Source: Pontederia crassipes
Lineage: Eukaryota; Streptophyta; Magnoliopsida; Commelinales; Pontederiaceae
NCBI GenBank assembly: GCA_030549335.1
Contig: CM060188.1
Location: 71,702,696-71,766,695 of the forward strand
Length of the DNA: 64,000 nt
Direction of reading: 5' to 3'
Below the pieces are notes generated by a model. The model had not been told where the DNA came from. It saw nothing but the letters and a program-made list of their open reading frames with translations, and did not search any database. A program made the translations under genes and the position numbers. Below are positions 36,080-49,000 of this stretch, in pieces (positions within the stretch are counted from its first letter, which is position 1; each line of letters opens with the position of its first letter).

Positions 36080-36317
36080 GTTTGTATCATTTATACAATG
36101 AATGCAAGTGCATATGATACTAGCTAAATGAAATTTAGTGGAAAGGACTTAAATGCCTGAGTACATATCTTACTTTTGTTACTTGTGATCTGGTGGTGTC
36201 GAACCTGGTGGTTTCATTCTATTCAACATGGCTGTGATGAGGGAGAAGTTCTATTGTTATTTGAATAGCCATTTTTTTCCTTGCAACTACTGATAATTTC
36301 ATGATATATATGTGGCA

Positions 36318-36467
36318 AGCAAGTCCGGATAAAGGATGAGGGTTGTGTTAGACCTCGACAGTCAACGTAAAACCCTGTCGAATTTTATGAACATGGATCA
36401 ACGAATATGGCGTCGTATGATCCATGTAGCCGACACCACCTAGTGGGATAAAGTTTTGTTGTTGTTG
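36318..36467 (+). mobile_element. 5'-truncated SINE-like copy
   Basis: It begins within the family at AAGTCCGGATAAAGGATGAG and runs to GTGGGATAAAGTTTTG plus (TTG)n. It has more changes than the other two copies (GACACCACC, AAAGTTTTG). It forms the right end of the TPR/GSL insert. Confidence 0.8.
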
Positions 36468-36723
36468 TTGTTGTATATAATTTCTATTTTCATCTGCACT
36501 AAGGTGGTTACATATAAACAGCCCCTGTTGATGGGCTTATGAAGCATGCTGTTAAATTTATCCTTGAAAATGTTAGCAGTGTTACCTGTATGCATTGGTT
36601 TCATTGATCTTTATAATTGAGATTTGTTGATACAATTGCTTGTTGTGTGACTTGGTTTCTGTTATTGGCCGTTCATCTTCATAAAATTTTGTAGTCTTTG
36701 GGTTTTGGGTTGTCAACCCCTAG

Positions 36724-36816
36724 GTCATACGTGATGTTCAGAGATTTGAGCTGGGGAAAAAACATCAAATACACACTTTGTTGTCTCCGTTCGGTGATGT
36801 TCACAATCCAAGAACT
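36724..36816 (+). other. Possible exon shared by S1 and S2 (unidentified)
   Basis: After CAACCCCTAG the frame reads VIRDVQRFELGKKHQIHTLL, then SPFGDVHNPRT. S2 has the same peptide at 50038-50130. The only differences seen within this frame (CCG/CCA and GTT/GTA) are both silent. I do not recognise the protein, and similarity between the copies ends here, so the donor side is unknown. Confidence 0.3.
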
Positions 36817-37039
36817 GGTATATAGGCATTTTCATTTAATTACAAATGAAAGATCATTGATTTACTGTAAAAAAATTAGAATAAATAATGTTAAACTAGT
36901 AATTGCAACTTTTAAGTTCAAAATTCCGATGGGGTCGGAGAATATCGTCATCCGTTGAAATTGAATCTTCCTTTTAATTTGGAATGAAAAGTGTCCTTTA
37001 ATCTTTTACTTTATTTTATTTGTTTATACTTCTTACATA

Positions 37040-37330
37040 GAGTTTTCATTGGCCAACTATGAAATGCCGAGTCTTAGTCCATCATCCTTCTTAAATACCA
37101 ATTCTCCTCTCTATCTCTCTCAATAATATTCCGAATCATGAATATTTTCATCCTTCAGCTGGAACTTGTCAAAAAGTGTGTGAACAGCAATTCTGCCTTA
37201 ACTCTTGTGATCCAACTATCTAGCATGTGAAAAAGACCTTGCAGAAATAAGGTTTGAAGGATTACGTGTTAAAACATAGGAGTTATAGGATTTATTAATT
37301 ACACTTTTTAATCAAAGGCTCAGATAGATG
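37040..37330 (+). repeat. C2-array spacer copy 0
   Basis: Resembles 43260-43420 and 52750-52920 (AGTTTTCATTGGCCAACTAT, then the CTCTCTATCTCTCTCAATAA region, then GAATATTTTCATCCTTCAGC), and further right resembles 56270-56500 (GATCCAACTATCTA, AACATAGGAGTT). No C2 coding sequence is next to it. Confidence 0.55.
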
Positions 37331-37889
37331 TATTACCAACTGCATGTTTTTTATTTTTTAGACTTGCCATCCCATTGTTCGAAAAGCAATGCCGACCATT
37401 CAATTTTAAAAATTATATGCATTCATCACAAGTTGAAGTTTTGATTCACTATCGTATTTAATTAATTTGATATCGTCTTCAACAATATGCTTACCTGTCA
37501 TAAGAGCCTCGATAAGAAATTTCTGCATTCAATTCCGACACCTTTGTTTAAGTTGTTATTCATTCCACTGTGATGCAACAAACATATCAATCTTTTTTTT
37601 TTCAATTGCTTAGCAGCTTAAGCTCTATTTGGTACGGGAATAATGCATAAAAATAAAGCAGCACTAATATAAATATGTGGACCCCACATTAATTATTGTA
37701 GAACAAGAAAAAAAATCGAGATGAATTTGTTCTTGTCCCATCCAAAAATATCACTGTTCTCTCCATAGAAATAAAGTGAAAATAAAGCTATATTGTTTTA
37801 GATCTCGCTAACCTTTTACTAAACAAGGATCTCATTCATAAACGTCATATTGTTTGAAAGATCTATTACTTTTAATTTAATTTGAAAAG
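37331..37889. other. Intergenic, no gene seen
   Basis: AT-rich, non-coding, ending at the target site of the solo LTR that follows. Confidence 0.5.
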
Positions 37890-37894
37890 AAATG

Positions 37895-40800
37895 TGTAAC
37901 ACCCCACAGTTACCAAAAAAAAGGGAAGATGAAGAGAAAGGGGCACTAACTGAACCCCTTCTCTTCATCTTCCTCTCCCCTCTTCATTCCACTCTCCCTC
38001 TCTCTCTCTTCAATTCATCTGTGATGACTTTTCCTCTCCCTCTCTTGATTGCACGAGATCATGGGAGGTAAAGGGTCAATGGTACCACTATAAAACCCCA
38101 CCAACATCTCCTCTTCCATGTTTTTGGCCCCATCTTAATTTTCTCTCACCATTTGCTCCATTCTTAGTGTGGGACGTCGCTGGTCACGGCCAGAGGTCGG
38201 AGGAGTGACGCCGACAAGTTCTTCCGGCATGGATAGGGCAGGAAGACGAGGGAAAACCTGAGGCCGAATCCTGCACGATGAATCGAAAGCGTAGGCATTA
38301 AGGTGTGAATTCGAGATCTATCTCATAGATTGAGTTTTCTGGACGATATGCATGCCTAAGGACCGAAATAATAGATAGAATTGTGACTAGGAAAGATAGA
38401 AAACTTGCTATGTGCTATTCGGATAACTGCAACTCTGTTTCAACGATTCTATACTCTGTCCAAGTGTTAGATTTCGTCGTCACGAACTTGATGTTTGCAA
38501 CTCATGCTTTAAGGACATAGATAGATGAGAACTCATGCCTATAGGTGTAGAAAATGAAGCATATGAACTCCGAAATGTCTAATGTCGTTCCTACGAATTA
38601 CACGAAACTGCTCATTTCCTTATGTACATGAATTCGGTTTTTTTGCCTATACATTTGCATGTGTAGACTTCTGCTTTATAGTTAGATTATGATGTTTTAG
38701 TTATGTTCATAAACCCATTATGTTGATGCATCATCACTTGGGTTATTGAAAAGAGCGAAACGATTGAAAATCGTAAAGTAACACAATTTTCTACGAACAA
38801 AGAACCCAGCCCGGGTTGCCCATAACTCGGCCCGGATTAGATCACCCCGGATCGAGTCCTCCCTAACTCGGCCTGGATCCGCCATTGACGATCGACCCGA
38901 GCTCGATTCACACCAGTAACCCAGCCCGGGTTCTGTCTGACCCGACCCGTGTATCGATCGGAGAAGACGATCGGGCAGCTCGACTTTTTCGACCTGATCG
39001 CGCACCCAGCTCGGCCCAGGTATGACCCTGACCCGGCCCGGGTTCTCACTCGAAACTTCCGAGCTTGATTCGGTCAGGAACTCGACCCGAGTTCCTCTAT
39101 ACTCGGCCCGGGTCCTGACCAACAGATTGATGAACTTATGATTTACGAACTCTTGTTTATGTAATTGATTTTCGATCCGTCCACAAAATAAATTATGCCC
39201 AACAGAACTATGTTACCCTTCCTTATGATCAAACGGAACTAATAGAATGTGATGTCAACTTGAGATGATCCTCCATGAACGATGAATGATGATGACTCTC
39301 ATGAACCACATGAAGAACAATGATGAACCATTATGAGCCACTAGGAAACGACAAATGGTCATCTACTCCCTCTTCGGACGACCACTAAAAAGATCTAAAG
39401 ACGAACTACTAGCTGACTTCCGGGCGTCCGATATGTGGACAGAAGGAATTCGACTTTAATCGAACTCTCTGATTTATTAAGCCTCTGTCCACCTGATTTA
39501 TTATCGAACGGAATGAGCAATAGAGCGACTAGGGAGAAGGAAGTTTATACATTAGGTTGTTATAATGAAATGCATGTTCAGTTATTGGACGATGACAAGG
39601 AGAAGTTAGTTAATGCTATGATATTTTACTAAGATGTGATTGCTTATATGTTAGTATGATGCATCAATTAGATGATTTATAAGTTGGGTGAATTGCTGCC
39701 ATACGATTGCTCAATCCTTCGTATTGGAAGTTCTTCTCATATGATTATACATACTTAAGGTGGTAGAAGTCAGGTTATGATTTGGTACTTCGATGACATT
39801 ATGTAAATCCTTATTAGTTGGTTAGGATATGTGTTTAAGAATGATAATGGTAGGCATGTACAAAGTGGTGATTCTTGTTAAGACCTGATAACTAGTTACA
39901 TAGTGATGTCAAGTTAGGAGAATGGACAATTGAATGAAAAAGGAAACAATGCATGACATGAAAATGGACTAAAGTATGATATGGGAATGGATTATGGTAG
40001 GTTATGGAAATGGACAAAGCTATGAATAAAGTAAAGGAGATATGATGCATGAAATGAATATGAACTTTGTTTGAATGTTCTCTGGATGATAGTTAATCTT
40101 AGATGAAGGATGGAAGTAGTTGTAGAATGTAGTGTTTCGAAGAGCAATTGAAACATAAGGACTTCCGCAAACGACCTGTGGTCCTGCTTAGTAGAAACGG
40201 TCGACCGATTTGGGATCGAGCGTCTGTTATCGAACGGTAGAATACAGAGGACTATGGACCAAACCAAACTCCCGACCGAATGTCTTAGGATGTTCGCATG
40301 TTATGACGGACGACCCCACTCTTCTGGTCGACCGATGGATATTGATCAACGAACATTCGAACCTCTTTCGAACGATCGACGATGAATCTCAAATGGACGA
40401 CTGCTAACCTTTCGGTCCTCCGATTTATGGACAGAGAAAATATGATTTTAAATTAAACCGCATGATTTGACAAGTCTCTGTCCACTTGATTGGTATTGAA
40501 TGACATGACTTGGAGCCACTCCTGCTCCCTAGCTACCAGTTTGATTGATAGTAATAAATTGGTGTCCGCCTTCTTTTCCGGACAACCGTTAAATAGACCC
40601 AAAGCGGATGACCCTCGACTTTCGGGCATCCATTATGTGGATGGGAAGAACACGACTATAACCGACCCTTCTGATTTGATAAGCTTCCGTCCATTTGATT
40701 GAAGATTGAACATCAAATAGTCGACCACTATCTTTCGGTCGACCGATAGACTGATGAACGGGCGTCCGTTTCCTCTTATCGGACGACCGCTGAATAGATT

Positions 40801-42009
40801 TATAACGGACGACTATTTTACTAGTGGTCGACCGTTATGTGGACAGAATAGAACATGACTCAAATCTAACTCCTCTGGTTTATAAGACTTCTGTCCACCT
40901 GATTATTAATGAATGAAATGAACTTAAAGAAGAGTCGGAGCCTTATTCCATACGGCGTTGACCAGTCTACGAATTGGGAGATAGGTCCACATAATTCGGA
41001 GCTTTGCTCCATACGGCCTTGACCAATTTACAAATTGGAAGATAGGTCCACATGATATGGAACTATGCTCCATACGACCTTGATCGATCTTTGGATTGAA
41101 AAATATCCACTGTGATGGGGGAAGTTGAGCGAGGCCTAAGCAAGGCACTCCCTTATGGGTTACTATTTGTCCTATCTAGATGGGGATACTCTCCCTTATG
41201 GATGCTTTCTCATGGTACGAGGTCATCTCAGTCCGACGGGGCTGTCCGTGGCACTGATCACCCACTGGCCCATAATAGTCTAGATAGTAGCACCATGAGT
41301 GCAGACATTGAATTGAATGAAAGTATGAATGAATTGAATTGAATTGAATGAATGAATGTATGAATGATGAGCAAATGCTCATGATGTTTTTATTACTCCT
41401 TCATGTTGATCCATTCTATTATATGATCTATGTGTTTGTTTCATGCGACGAATGAAATGACCTTGTCTTCATGAGTATAAACAATGGATATGAATAAAAG
41501 AATAGAAACACGAGTGTGAAAAGAAATGAACTATGAACATAATATTCTTATTGATTTCCTCATTATGATTTTCTCTCATATCTGATTTGAAATGTTTACC
41601 TCATGCTTATTCTGACGGAACTAATATATGATTTATACGAACTCACACTTAACTTTATGCTAACGGTTGAGCTTGCTCTTCTGTGTGATCCTCACAGGTA
41701 CTTGATGATGATTTTGCGAGCCATGTGTGTGCGGTGACTACAGTTTGATGGCGGATGCATATGATTATCTAAAATATAGATGTGACCTATAGAGTTACAC
41801 TTATGACATGGACTTTACATGCCTTAGGGATAAATCATTACCTATTTAGCTTTCGCATTTCTTTATTGTATTATTTTATTGGTAAGTCTTTCGCTTATGA
41901 GTCATTTTCCTTGACTATTAGAATCAACAAAATAGTCAATAAAAGAAGAAAATGGTAACACACGACAGGAGATCGCACCACGTGGTGGGTCGAATTTCGG
42001 GACATTACA
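37895..42009 (+). mobile_element. Solo LTR, 4.1 kb, Ty3/gypsy type
   Basis: Starts TGTAACACCCCACAG and ends CGGGACATTACA, with a perfect 5-bp direct repeat AAATG on both sides (37890-37894, 42010-42014). There is no second LTR, primer-binding site or polypurine tract, and no coding region, so it is best read as a solo LTR left by recombination; a non-coding element with unrecognised ends is possible. Inside, 38800-39120 repeats GCCCGGGTT/CTCGGCCC words. Four copies of a TGTGGACAGA ... TCTGTCCACCTGATT module occur near 39430, 40425, 40630 and 40845. Three copies of about 60 bp (GGAGCTTTGCTCCATACGGC, AGATAGGTCCACAT) lie at 40930-41105. Confidence 0.85.
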
Positions 42010-42014
42010 AAATG

Positions 42015-43159
42015 TGTGCATTTTTCTTGTAGCTTCTCGGCAAATTCCACTTTTCAATTCTCGTGAAGATAATTGAAATTTGTACTGTCAAGTGATTATG
42101 TAGGAGACCTTTTAATTAAAATAATGATAAATATCTCTTGTTTTTTCCCTAATAATTAAATTTAGAACGTCCCCACTCTCCAGATCCTGCAATAATATTA
42201 TTAATGTCTTCTTCAAGTAAACATCATATTTATGGATGGTGGACTACTTCAAAACTATTATTTTCTTTTTAGTAAGCATCTTAATTTGTTTTTCACAAAG
42301 TAGATCTTATCAAGATTGTCAGGATCACTTTTCGAGGTAGGATCATAAGGAACTTCGAGGATCGATTATCGTAAGATTGAATCGAGAATTGTAAAATCTT
42401 ACTCTATGAATAAAAAAATATTTTTTAATACAAAATAATAAAGTAAGATATTTATTCATAAATATTATGTTTATATATAAGTTAATTAAACATTAATCAT
42501 TAATACTTTATTCATATTTTTAGGTCTAATAGATATACTTTTTATATCATCTGAAAGACAATATGATATATTCTTAAAAATATCAAAATAATAATATATA
42601 ATATTTTATCTTAATGAATTATAATATTTATTAATGTGCAATATAATTCTTTGTACACAGTGCAATAATAAAAATTAATTTTAATGTAAGATAATAGAGT
42701 ATTAGATTTATAATATAACATTAAATTATTAGAAGATATTAAAACTCATGAAAGTGAGACTAATATATACAATATATATATATATATAATATTTAAATAT
42801 AATTTTTTCAAGGACCTTTATATTTACTTTTATTTTTACATTCGAATAAATAAATTTGTACCAATATTATAGAATCGTTGGGATTCGATTATAGATCTGA
42901 TATAGATCCTACGTTTAAAATCCTCTAAGTAGGATCAGGATGTTTTCTATCCGAAGGATCATAAGATCTTACTAACTCATTGATTTGATGATTGTTAGGC
43001 TTTTACGATCACTGATCAATGTTCGATTTTGTTACTCTCTTAACATAAGACATGCAAATATAATTTTATAGAATCAAATCTTTTACTTACCATAAAGTAA
43101 AGAGATATAAAAAAAATGATATGATTTTTGAATTTGAGACAACTGCTAAATTAAAATAT
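42015..43159. other. Intergenic, AT-rich, no gene seen
   Basis: Very AT-rich. GGATCATAAG and GATCCTACG words near 42340-42400 and 42900-42990 occur in both orientations and could be a decayed inverted-repeat element, but I cannot fix its ends. Confidence 0.5.
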
Positions 43160-43556
43160 ATAGAGTGTTCTTTCCCTGTCACTTGTATATATTAATCAGT
43201 TTATTCTTATTAACTTATTATAATTAAAATTTTGTTTTATTTGATTTCTCTTCATACCTTTTTATAATAAGTTTTCATCAGCCGACCATTAAATACCAAG
43301 CCAAACTCCTTAAATATATGCAAATGCAGGACCAAGTCTCTCTCTCTCTCTCTCTCAATTATGTTGGAATTGAAGAATATTCAGTTTGGAAGTTGACGCA
43401 AGTGCTTAAAATCCAATGGACACTTTGTCCTAAATTACTTTGATTTATTAGATAATCTTTAATGATCATTATTCCTAATCTTAATTTATAATTTTAATTC
43501 TTGTTCTTTGGAATATTAGACAATATATTCCAACTACAGTAAAATATTAGCCTTGG
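43160..43556 (+). repeat. C2-array spacer copy 1
   Basis: Resembles 52600-52938 continued at 55880-56000, that is, the second copy as it was before the CACTA insertion. Shared words include TTATAATTAAAATT, CCATTAAATACCA, CTCTCAATTAT and GGATAATCTTTAAT. It holds a (TC)n run at 43337-43356. Confidence 0.75.
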
Positions 43557-43754
43557 TTACTCTTGAATGACGAAGGAAGTATACTTCTTTTTTTTTTTTG
43601 TTTGTCCGGAGACCTGTTCCCTCCCTCCATTCATTATTAAGAACCAAGGCTTAGTATTAAGTAATGGAACTTGGCACATGCCCTGATTTGCCGGAACATT
43701 CAATCTTTGACTTTTGTACATGCCTTTGCATATTATTCTCTTGTGCATAAACAA

Positions 43755-44790
43755 CTAAAAAAGGAAAATATGGCTGCCAACACGAAGAATCCGCCCAAGC
43801 CGCCGGATAACTCGTCCCTTGAAGGATGATGCATTGGGGTAGTACATGATCAGCCTTAGTTCACCCGCATATCTGTGCAGAAACAATAACATGCATGGAT
43901 GAGCAAAAACCTGCAGCATTATCATTTGTATGCAAAATGAACATCTTCTCAAAGCAAATTAACAGTTGCTGATTCCCAGTGCATGCCCTACCCGGACGAT
44001 TTGGTCTTAATCGGCCAGACGCCGCTTTTGTAGCCTTTGCGGAGGACTTCGTCCAACGGAATTCTGAAAGAACAGAAGAGAGCAGCTGTCCAAAGTTATG
44101 AAGAACAGAAAGGTTTTGACCAGATGGAGCTTCTCTAACTGTGGCTACTAATTTCCTGCCACTGTGGCCATTATATATGTACATTAGTAATATCATGATT
44201 CATGCGTGCATGTATACGATGCAACTGTGGCTATCAATTACCTGCCACTGTGGCCATTATATATGTACATTAGTAATATCATGATTCATGCGTGCATGTA
44301 TACGATGCAACTGTGGCTATCAATTACCTGCCACTGCCAATGAAGTCATCTCGTCTCAATCTGTTGCTATTCCAAACTGATACATTAATCTCCCGAAGGC
44401 CGTCGTCGAGGGTTATCTCGAAATCATCACTAAACTTGGGGTTTTTACCTCCATCTGTGCATTCATTTCCAAAAAAAAATTATCAATCTTTAGATTTTTC
44501 TTTACACAGAAAAAAAAAGAACGGTTCAAAATTCAAGCTAAAGAAACAACAAAGATCTGTATACTTTTGCAGGTGTTCGTGCGAAACTTGGAGTCGCCGT
44601 ACTCGAGTTGGACATAGGGATCCTGTTTGGTGAACATCTCTTTGTCCTTCAACTTATTGCACGCTATCACTGGAAAAATGTTTGGCATAACGAGTATAAA
44701 ACTAAACTTGAAGCAACGGAGATATACTGAACAGAAGTATGTACCTGTGATCTCAAGCTTATGGCCTTTGATGTTGCCAGGAACAGACAT
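43755..44790 (-). CDS. Small C2-domain protein
   Basis: Five exons on the minus strand: 44745-44790, 44565-44669, 44328-44454, 43992-44063, 43755-43872; all GT-AG, phases consistent, 468 bases, 155 residues. It reads MSVPGNIKGHKLEIT, VIACNKLKDKEMFTKQDPYV, QLEYGDSKFRTN, GGKNPKFSDDFEITLDDG, NRLRRDDFIGSGRIPLDEVL and YAGELRLIMYYPNA. This is one C2 domain filling the protein, as in plant elicitor-responsive protein 3 and the 16-kDa phloem protein group. Acidic residues of DPYV and the FSDDF and RRDDFIG loops fit calcium-dependent lipid binding, though not all classical aspartates are evident. The C-terminal 25 residues are basic. A pseudogene copy lies at 51380-52319. Confidence 0.85.
44155..44326. 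repeat. 86-bp tandem duplication copying the exon-3 donor site
   Basis: CCTGCCACTGTGGCCATTAT starts at 44155 and again at 44241, and CCTGCCACTGCC at 44327 is the true exon-3 end of the C2 gene. On the gene strand, CAGTGGCAG|GTAATTG therefore occurs at the real donor and again 86 bases into the intron. The outermost copy has lost the GT (GGAAAT). Confidence 0.8.
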
Positions 44791-44829
44791 ATCGATCGAT
44801 CGGTAACTTACGCAAGGAGATGCGAAGAA

Positions 44830-45920
44830 ATCGGACTGACAAAAATTGACGTTGTGTTGCAGATCAATATGTATATTGGATGATGTCGTTTGTTGGAGAT
44901 CTCAACCATCGCAGATCTTACCCTTGATACATTTATTGCAACTTGGAAGGGAGTTGACGAGAGGAAGGCTGGATCCATAACGAGTGGTAGCAAATTGATT
45001 GACATTGTCGCCTCATTCATAAAAAATCTAAGAAAATGAGTGCACTTTCCTTGTAAGTTCATGGAAGCATTGTAGAGTTTGTGTTAGAAAGTTCAAACAG
45101 AAAGCGATAGTATTGGAAAGGGACTACTGATAAAAGAGAGGGAGTGGGAGGGAGCAGTCGGAGTTGCTTCTTCCCCCTCCTCTCCACAATGGGATATGCA
45201 AAAACAACCCCACAACTTTCCTCTCTCCTCAACCACCTCCTTCCCTCCACTATCACATACCAGTAACTCCCTGCAAGTGCTCCCTTCAAACCCCCACCCC
45301 TGTCCAACCCAAGGAAAATGGTCGGACATCGTGCAAGAGAGACGTAGCATCCCCCAGATCTCCCCGCGACAATGGCGTCACCTACGGTCACCGAAACCGT
45401 TAGACATCCCTCTGGCAGATGTGGAACATCAGTTGGCAGCTCCGGAGTGAAGCCTTGTGGGACATTTCCTGGGAGCAGGGAGGACATTGCTCCTCTTACC
45501 TCCGCCCTGCCTCAGATTTGGGACTTGTAACTGTTATCTTCTATACACCTTCTCAAATTCTGATGACTATTTGCAGGTTCTTACTAGACCGCTGGATATC
45601 TTCTGGGGCCATCTCCTACCTACCAACAAATACAAGCCTTTTTTTCGACCTTCTGAGTAGCACCCAAACACTCTACTTGTTTGGATCCAATTTCCGAAGT
45701 TAACCTTTGAGTTATGTTCCATTGCTGCTATCTAGTGTATCACGTCACATTTTGGTACTCCTCTCTGAATCGACCTTCCGTCAGAGAATGGCAATGTTCG
45801 TGCACCAAGATTCTACGTTGATACGAGTACTAGGTCACCAGTAAAATAAGGCATATGGGTAAGTCTTGTCGGACAGCAACCGTTTCTTCCAGCGAGTTTT
45901 ATACGAAAATGTACCTCTTT
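44830..45920. other. Upstream of C2 gene, no gene seen
   Basis: The first few hundred bases should contain the C2 promoter. A GC-richer part (45120-45480) has open frames on both strands (for example minus 45059-45487), but they look like no protein I know and lack splice context. Confidence 0.45.
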
Positions 45921-46025
45921 TGTAACACCCCGAATATTTTAACCCCAAATGCCATGGGCAATCAGGTCATTTCGATAGTGCTAGCTCGTTCGCCATAACA
46001 TCATAAAAATAAAATAATTTCTAGG
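45921..46025 (+). repeat. LTR head fragment at the S2 border
   Basis: TGTAACACCCCGAATATTTT begins a sequence of LTR type, which breaks off after about 105 bp exactly where S2 similarity starts. No matching LTR end is found. Confidence 0.5.
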
Positions 46026-49000
46026 TTAAATGGATATTTGATACTTTTAGAGTTGGCGACTTCCTAGGTTATGGTAGATGGTGTTTTTAGGCATATCTAA
46101 TTAGATTATTTTTGCAATAATTCCATGGTTTGAGATATACTCTTATGATTTGTGTGGTTGCTTTCTTTGGTCGGCGGTAATCTTTCAGCACATTTTACTT
46201 GAAGTTGAGTGCCTCCTATGAACTTTTGTCTATGTTTCTAGTGCTTAGGCTGTAACATGTTACCGAAGTTTTTCCATACTGTTTAATTTGTATCATGATA
46301 TGTTCTTTTACTGATTATGACTTAACTCCTCGAATGTTGAGTTTCACTTATCTATATTTATTTAGTTCAACTTATCAAGGCATATCTCATCGAATTCTCG
46401 GTCTCAGTCACATCCTCTAACTAGCCAGCACATCCTCTTTCACTGTCACATAAAGTATTCTACAACTCTCACCTACAATACTGCCATCATGTAATTGTAT
46501 ATAGCTCTGTGATGATTTGAGATTCTTTCCTCTATTCATAAGGTTACCATGGCTGCACTCTTTTCCTCTTCTTTGGCTCCCTTGTTTCTGCTCTTCATCA
46601 AGCTTGTCACTTTTCTTCATCAAACATCATTCCCTGCTCCTCTTTTCTCTATTCATACTTAGATGAACTCACTGCAGCTGAGCATGCCCTACCAACCTCC
46701 TGTTATATGTGAATTCTCTTCAACAACCTTCACTCGATCTGTAACAATATTATTGCGTTGTTAGCTCCTAGCAGCATTCAATTGCCTTCCCCGACCTACA
46801 GAGCATCGTCACCAGCTACGAATTTCAGATGCCAATGAAAATTAATATGTTAATGTGTATTATATGGATGATGATGTGGTAGTTTAATATTCTTTTAGAG
46901 AAGATAGGATGGGTGACAAATGCTCCATCGAGTTTTATTTATACCATATATTGGGAAAACGTTTTTACACCATCACTCAAGCACCCACCCACCCCCCCAC
47001 CATTTTTTTGTGTTGGAGGGTACATTTTCCTCATGACATCTTTCTTCTCGACTTCCTTCTGGTGTGTTAATACGTTGGGTCCTGTTATCACCTATCGATC
47101 TTGCAGAAGCAGGCTCCCCTCTTTGCACTAATCTCGGCTGTATGGCTACAATGGAATAAGCTGATTTTTCAAAATGACTGATGTTATGTTGAGAACATTC
47201 TTAATCATGCTATGTTTATGTATGATGTGTGGTGATCTTTGTGGTGTTTTCATCACCTAAACTTTTGTAATCTTTGTAACTATTTATCATCAATAAATGA
47301 TTTGGATGATTAACATTCTAGTTAGTCATCCTTTTCCCCCTAAAAAACTTCTTCTCTAAATATGCACCCGTTCAACATGAGCGAAATGGAAACCCCTGGC
47401 CCTTTAGATACTTATGTTTTGATGTTATGGTTATGAGTGTGACCACCCACTCCAAATGTAACGCCCCCGAAATGCATCCCGCCACGTGGCTGAATACACT
47501 CCGAAAATGTTACGGGACATAGCTTACGTGTACAATATTTTGACCGAAATATGACTTTGATTGGTCAATATAATAGAGGCATAGTTGCGGAAGAAAAAAT
47601 AGTAATTATTTGATTGAAAAGAGATACAATAGAAATGAGTGCGGAAATCTTAATAACATAATGAGTCCCAAATAACATAAGCATGAGATTTTGCATAAGA
47701 TAATTACAACTCGATGAAAATAGAAAGGAAGCTGAAGAGACTCGATTTCATGTGCAAAGATCACCACGAGCTCGATCTGTCGCCTGCGCCATCATTCTTT
47801 TTACTAGGACAGGTAATTACTTGTGACATTGAATACACAGGGGAGGTGAACCTCCCTGTGAGCTTTGACGCCCAGTACATAATAATGATATGACATATAA
47901 GCAACAATGACATCATAAAGATAATCAAATAAACATAATCCTAAATGATAGAGTCATGTAGATATGATTGATACAATAACATCATGATCAAGAGACATGA
48001 ACTAGAGTGGCATTACTGATGATAATATGATAAGTGTAACGAGAATAACATGATCATCATTAAAAGATCATAATATCATTGGACATTGCCCATCATCATA
48101 ATCATTGTCATCTTTACATTTTTCATTATGTTACACTTATTTTGGAGTGTCTTTCAACTCCCTTTAATAGGGCCGGTGGAGTATCTTTCGACTCCCTTTT
48201 GACCAGGGCGGAGCATCTCAACGCCTAATATGGGCCGGTGGAGTATCTTTCGACTCCCTTTTAGTCAGGTTGACCGTCGTCAACCAAACATAAGAAGAGC
48301 TCTTCCATTTAACATTTTTTGTCTTTTATCTTTTTTTTATTCTATAACTATCTTGGAGGTTTAAGAATAAAAATTTGAAAGGTAATACGATAAGAACATT
48401 TGATTTGGAATAAAAGCATATGATGATGAAATTTAGAGAGGTAAACATTTTAACTTAAATGCCGAGATCATTTGACAACGTGAGAAAATGACCGACCATA
48501 AAATTATGGAATAAGAATATATAAATCTGTAGAAATACATCAGAATATTTATGCGTTGATAAGTAGCGGCAAAAATAGACTTTGTGGATCAGTAGAGAGT
48601 ATTGTAATAGGGTTACTATATTAATATACTAATGGAATGATTAAGATGTAAAGATGTATTAACATGGGTGCTGTAGCAGGCATGATGGCATGATGAGTAC
48701 GTATGAATACATTTAAGGGTGTGTGTTGCCTGCTAAAAGCATTAACTGAATTTACGAAAACATCATTTCAGAGCATTAATTGCAACCATAGTGATGTTTG
48801 TATGTGCAAGATGCGTGGAACCATACAAGATAGATATGACTTTACACATTAATATGTTCGACACGAAATACGAATGAATGTCATCTCAAATAATGTGATT
48901 AAAGAAAAATATTCATACGAATTGACAGCCTGAAATAGGACATTGGCCATTATTCACATGAAATAGTATAAATAAGGCAGACTTTAGCACCAGAAATCAT

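Larger units (their letters stand above)
34865..36467 (+). mobile_element. Second gene-fragment insert ending in a SINE-like tail
   Basis: S2 runs directly from TTTATTGTTGTATATA to TTCTATTTTC (49768-49793). S1 has 1.6 kb at this point, bounded by TTGTTGTATA on both sides (34855-34864, 36468-36477). It holds a TPR exon, about 960 bp of AT-rich DNA, a callose synthase exon and a 5'-truncated SINE-like copy at the right end. Part of the target repeat merges with the (TTG)n tail, so its true length is unclear. The left edge also duplicates a nearby word, ATCTTTTCACCAAATTC. Confidence 0.7.

Noticed and set aside
45059-45487. Minus-strand frame of 142 codons upstream of the C2 gene
   Set aside because: No recognisable domain, no splice context, and competing frames on the other strand.
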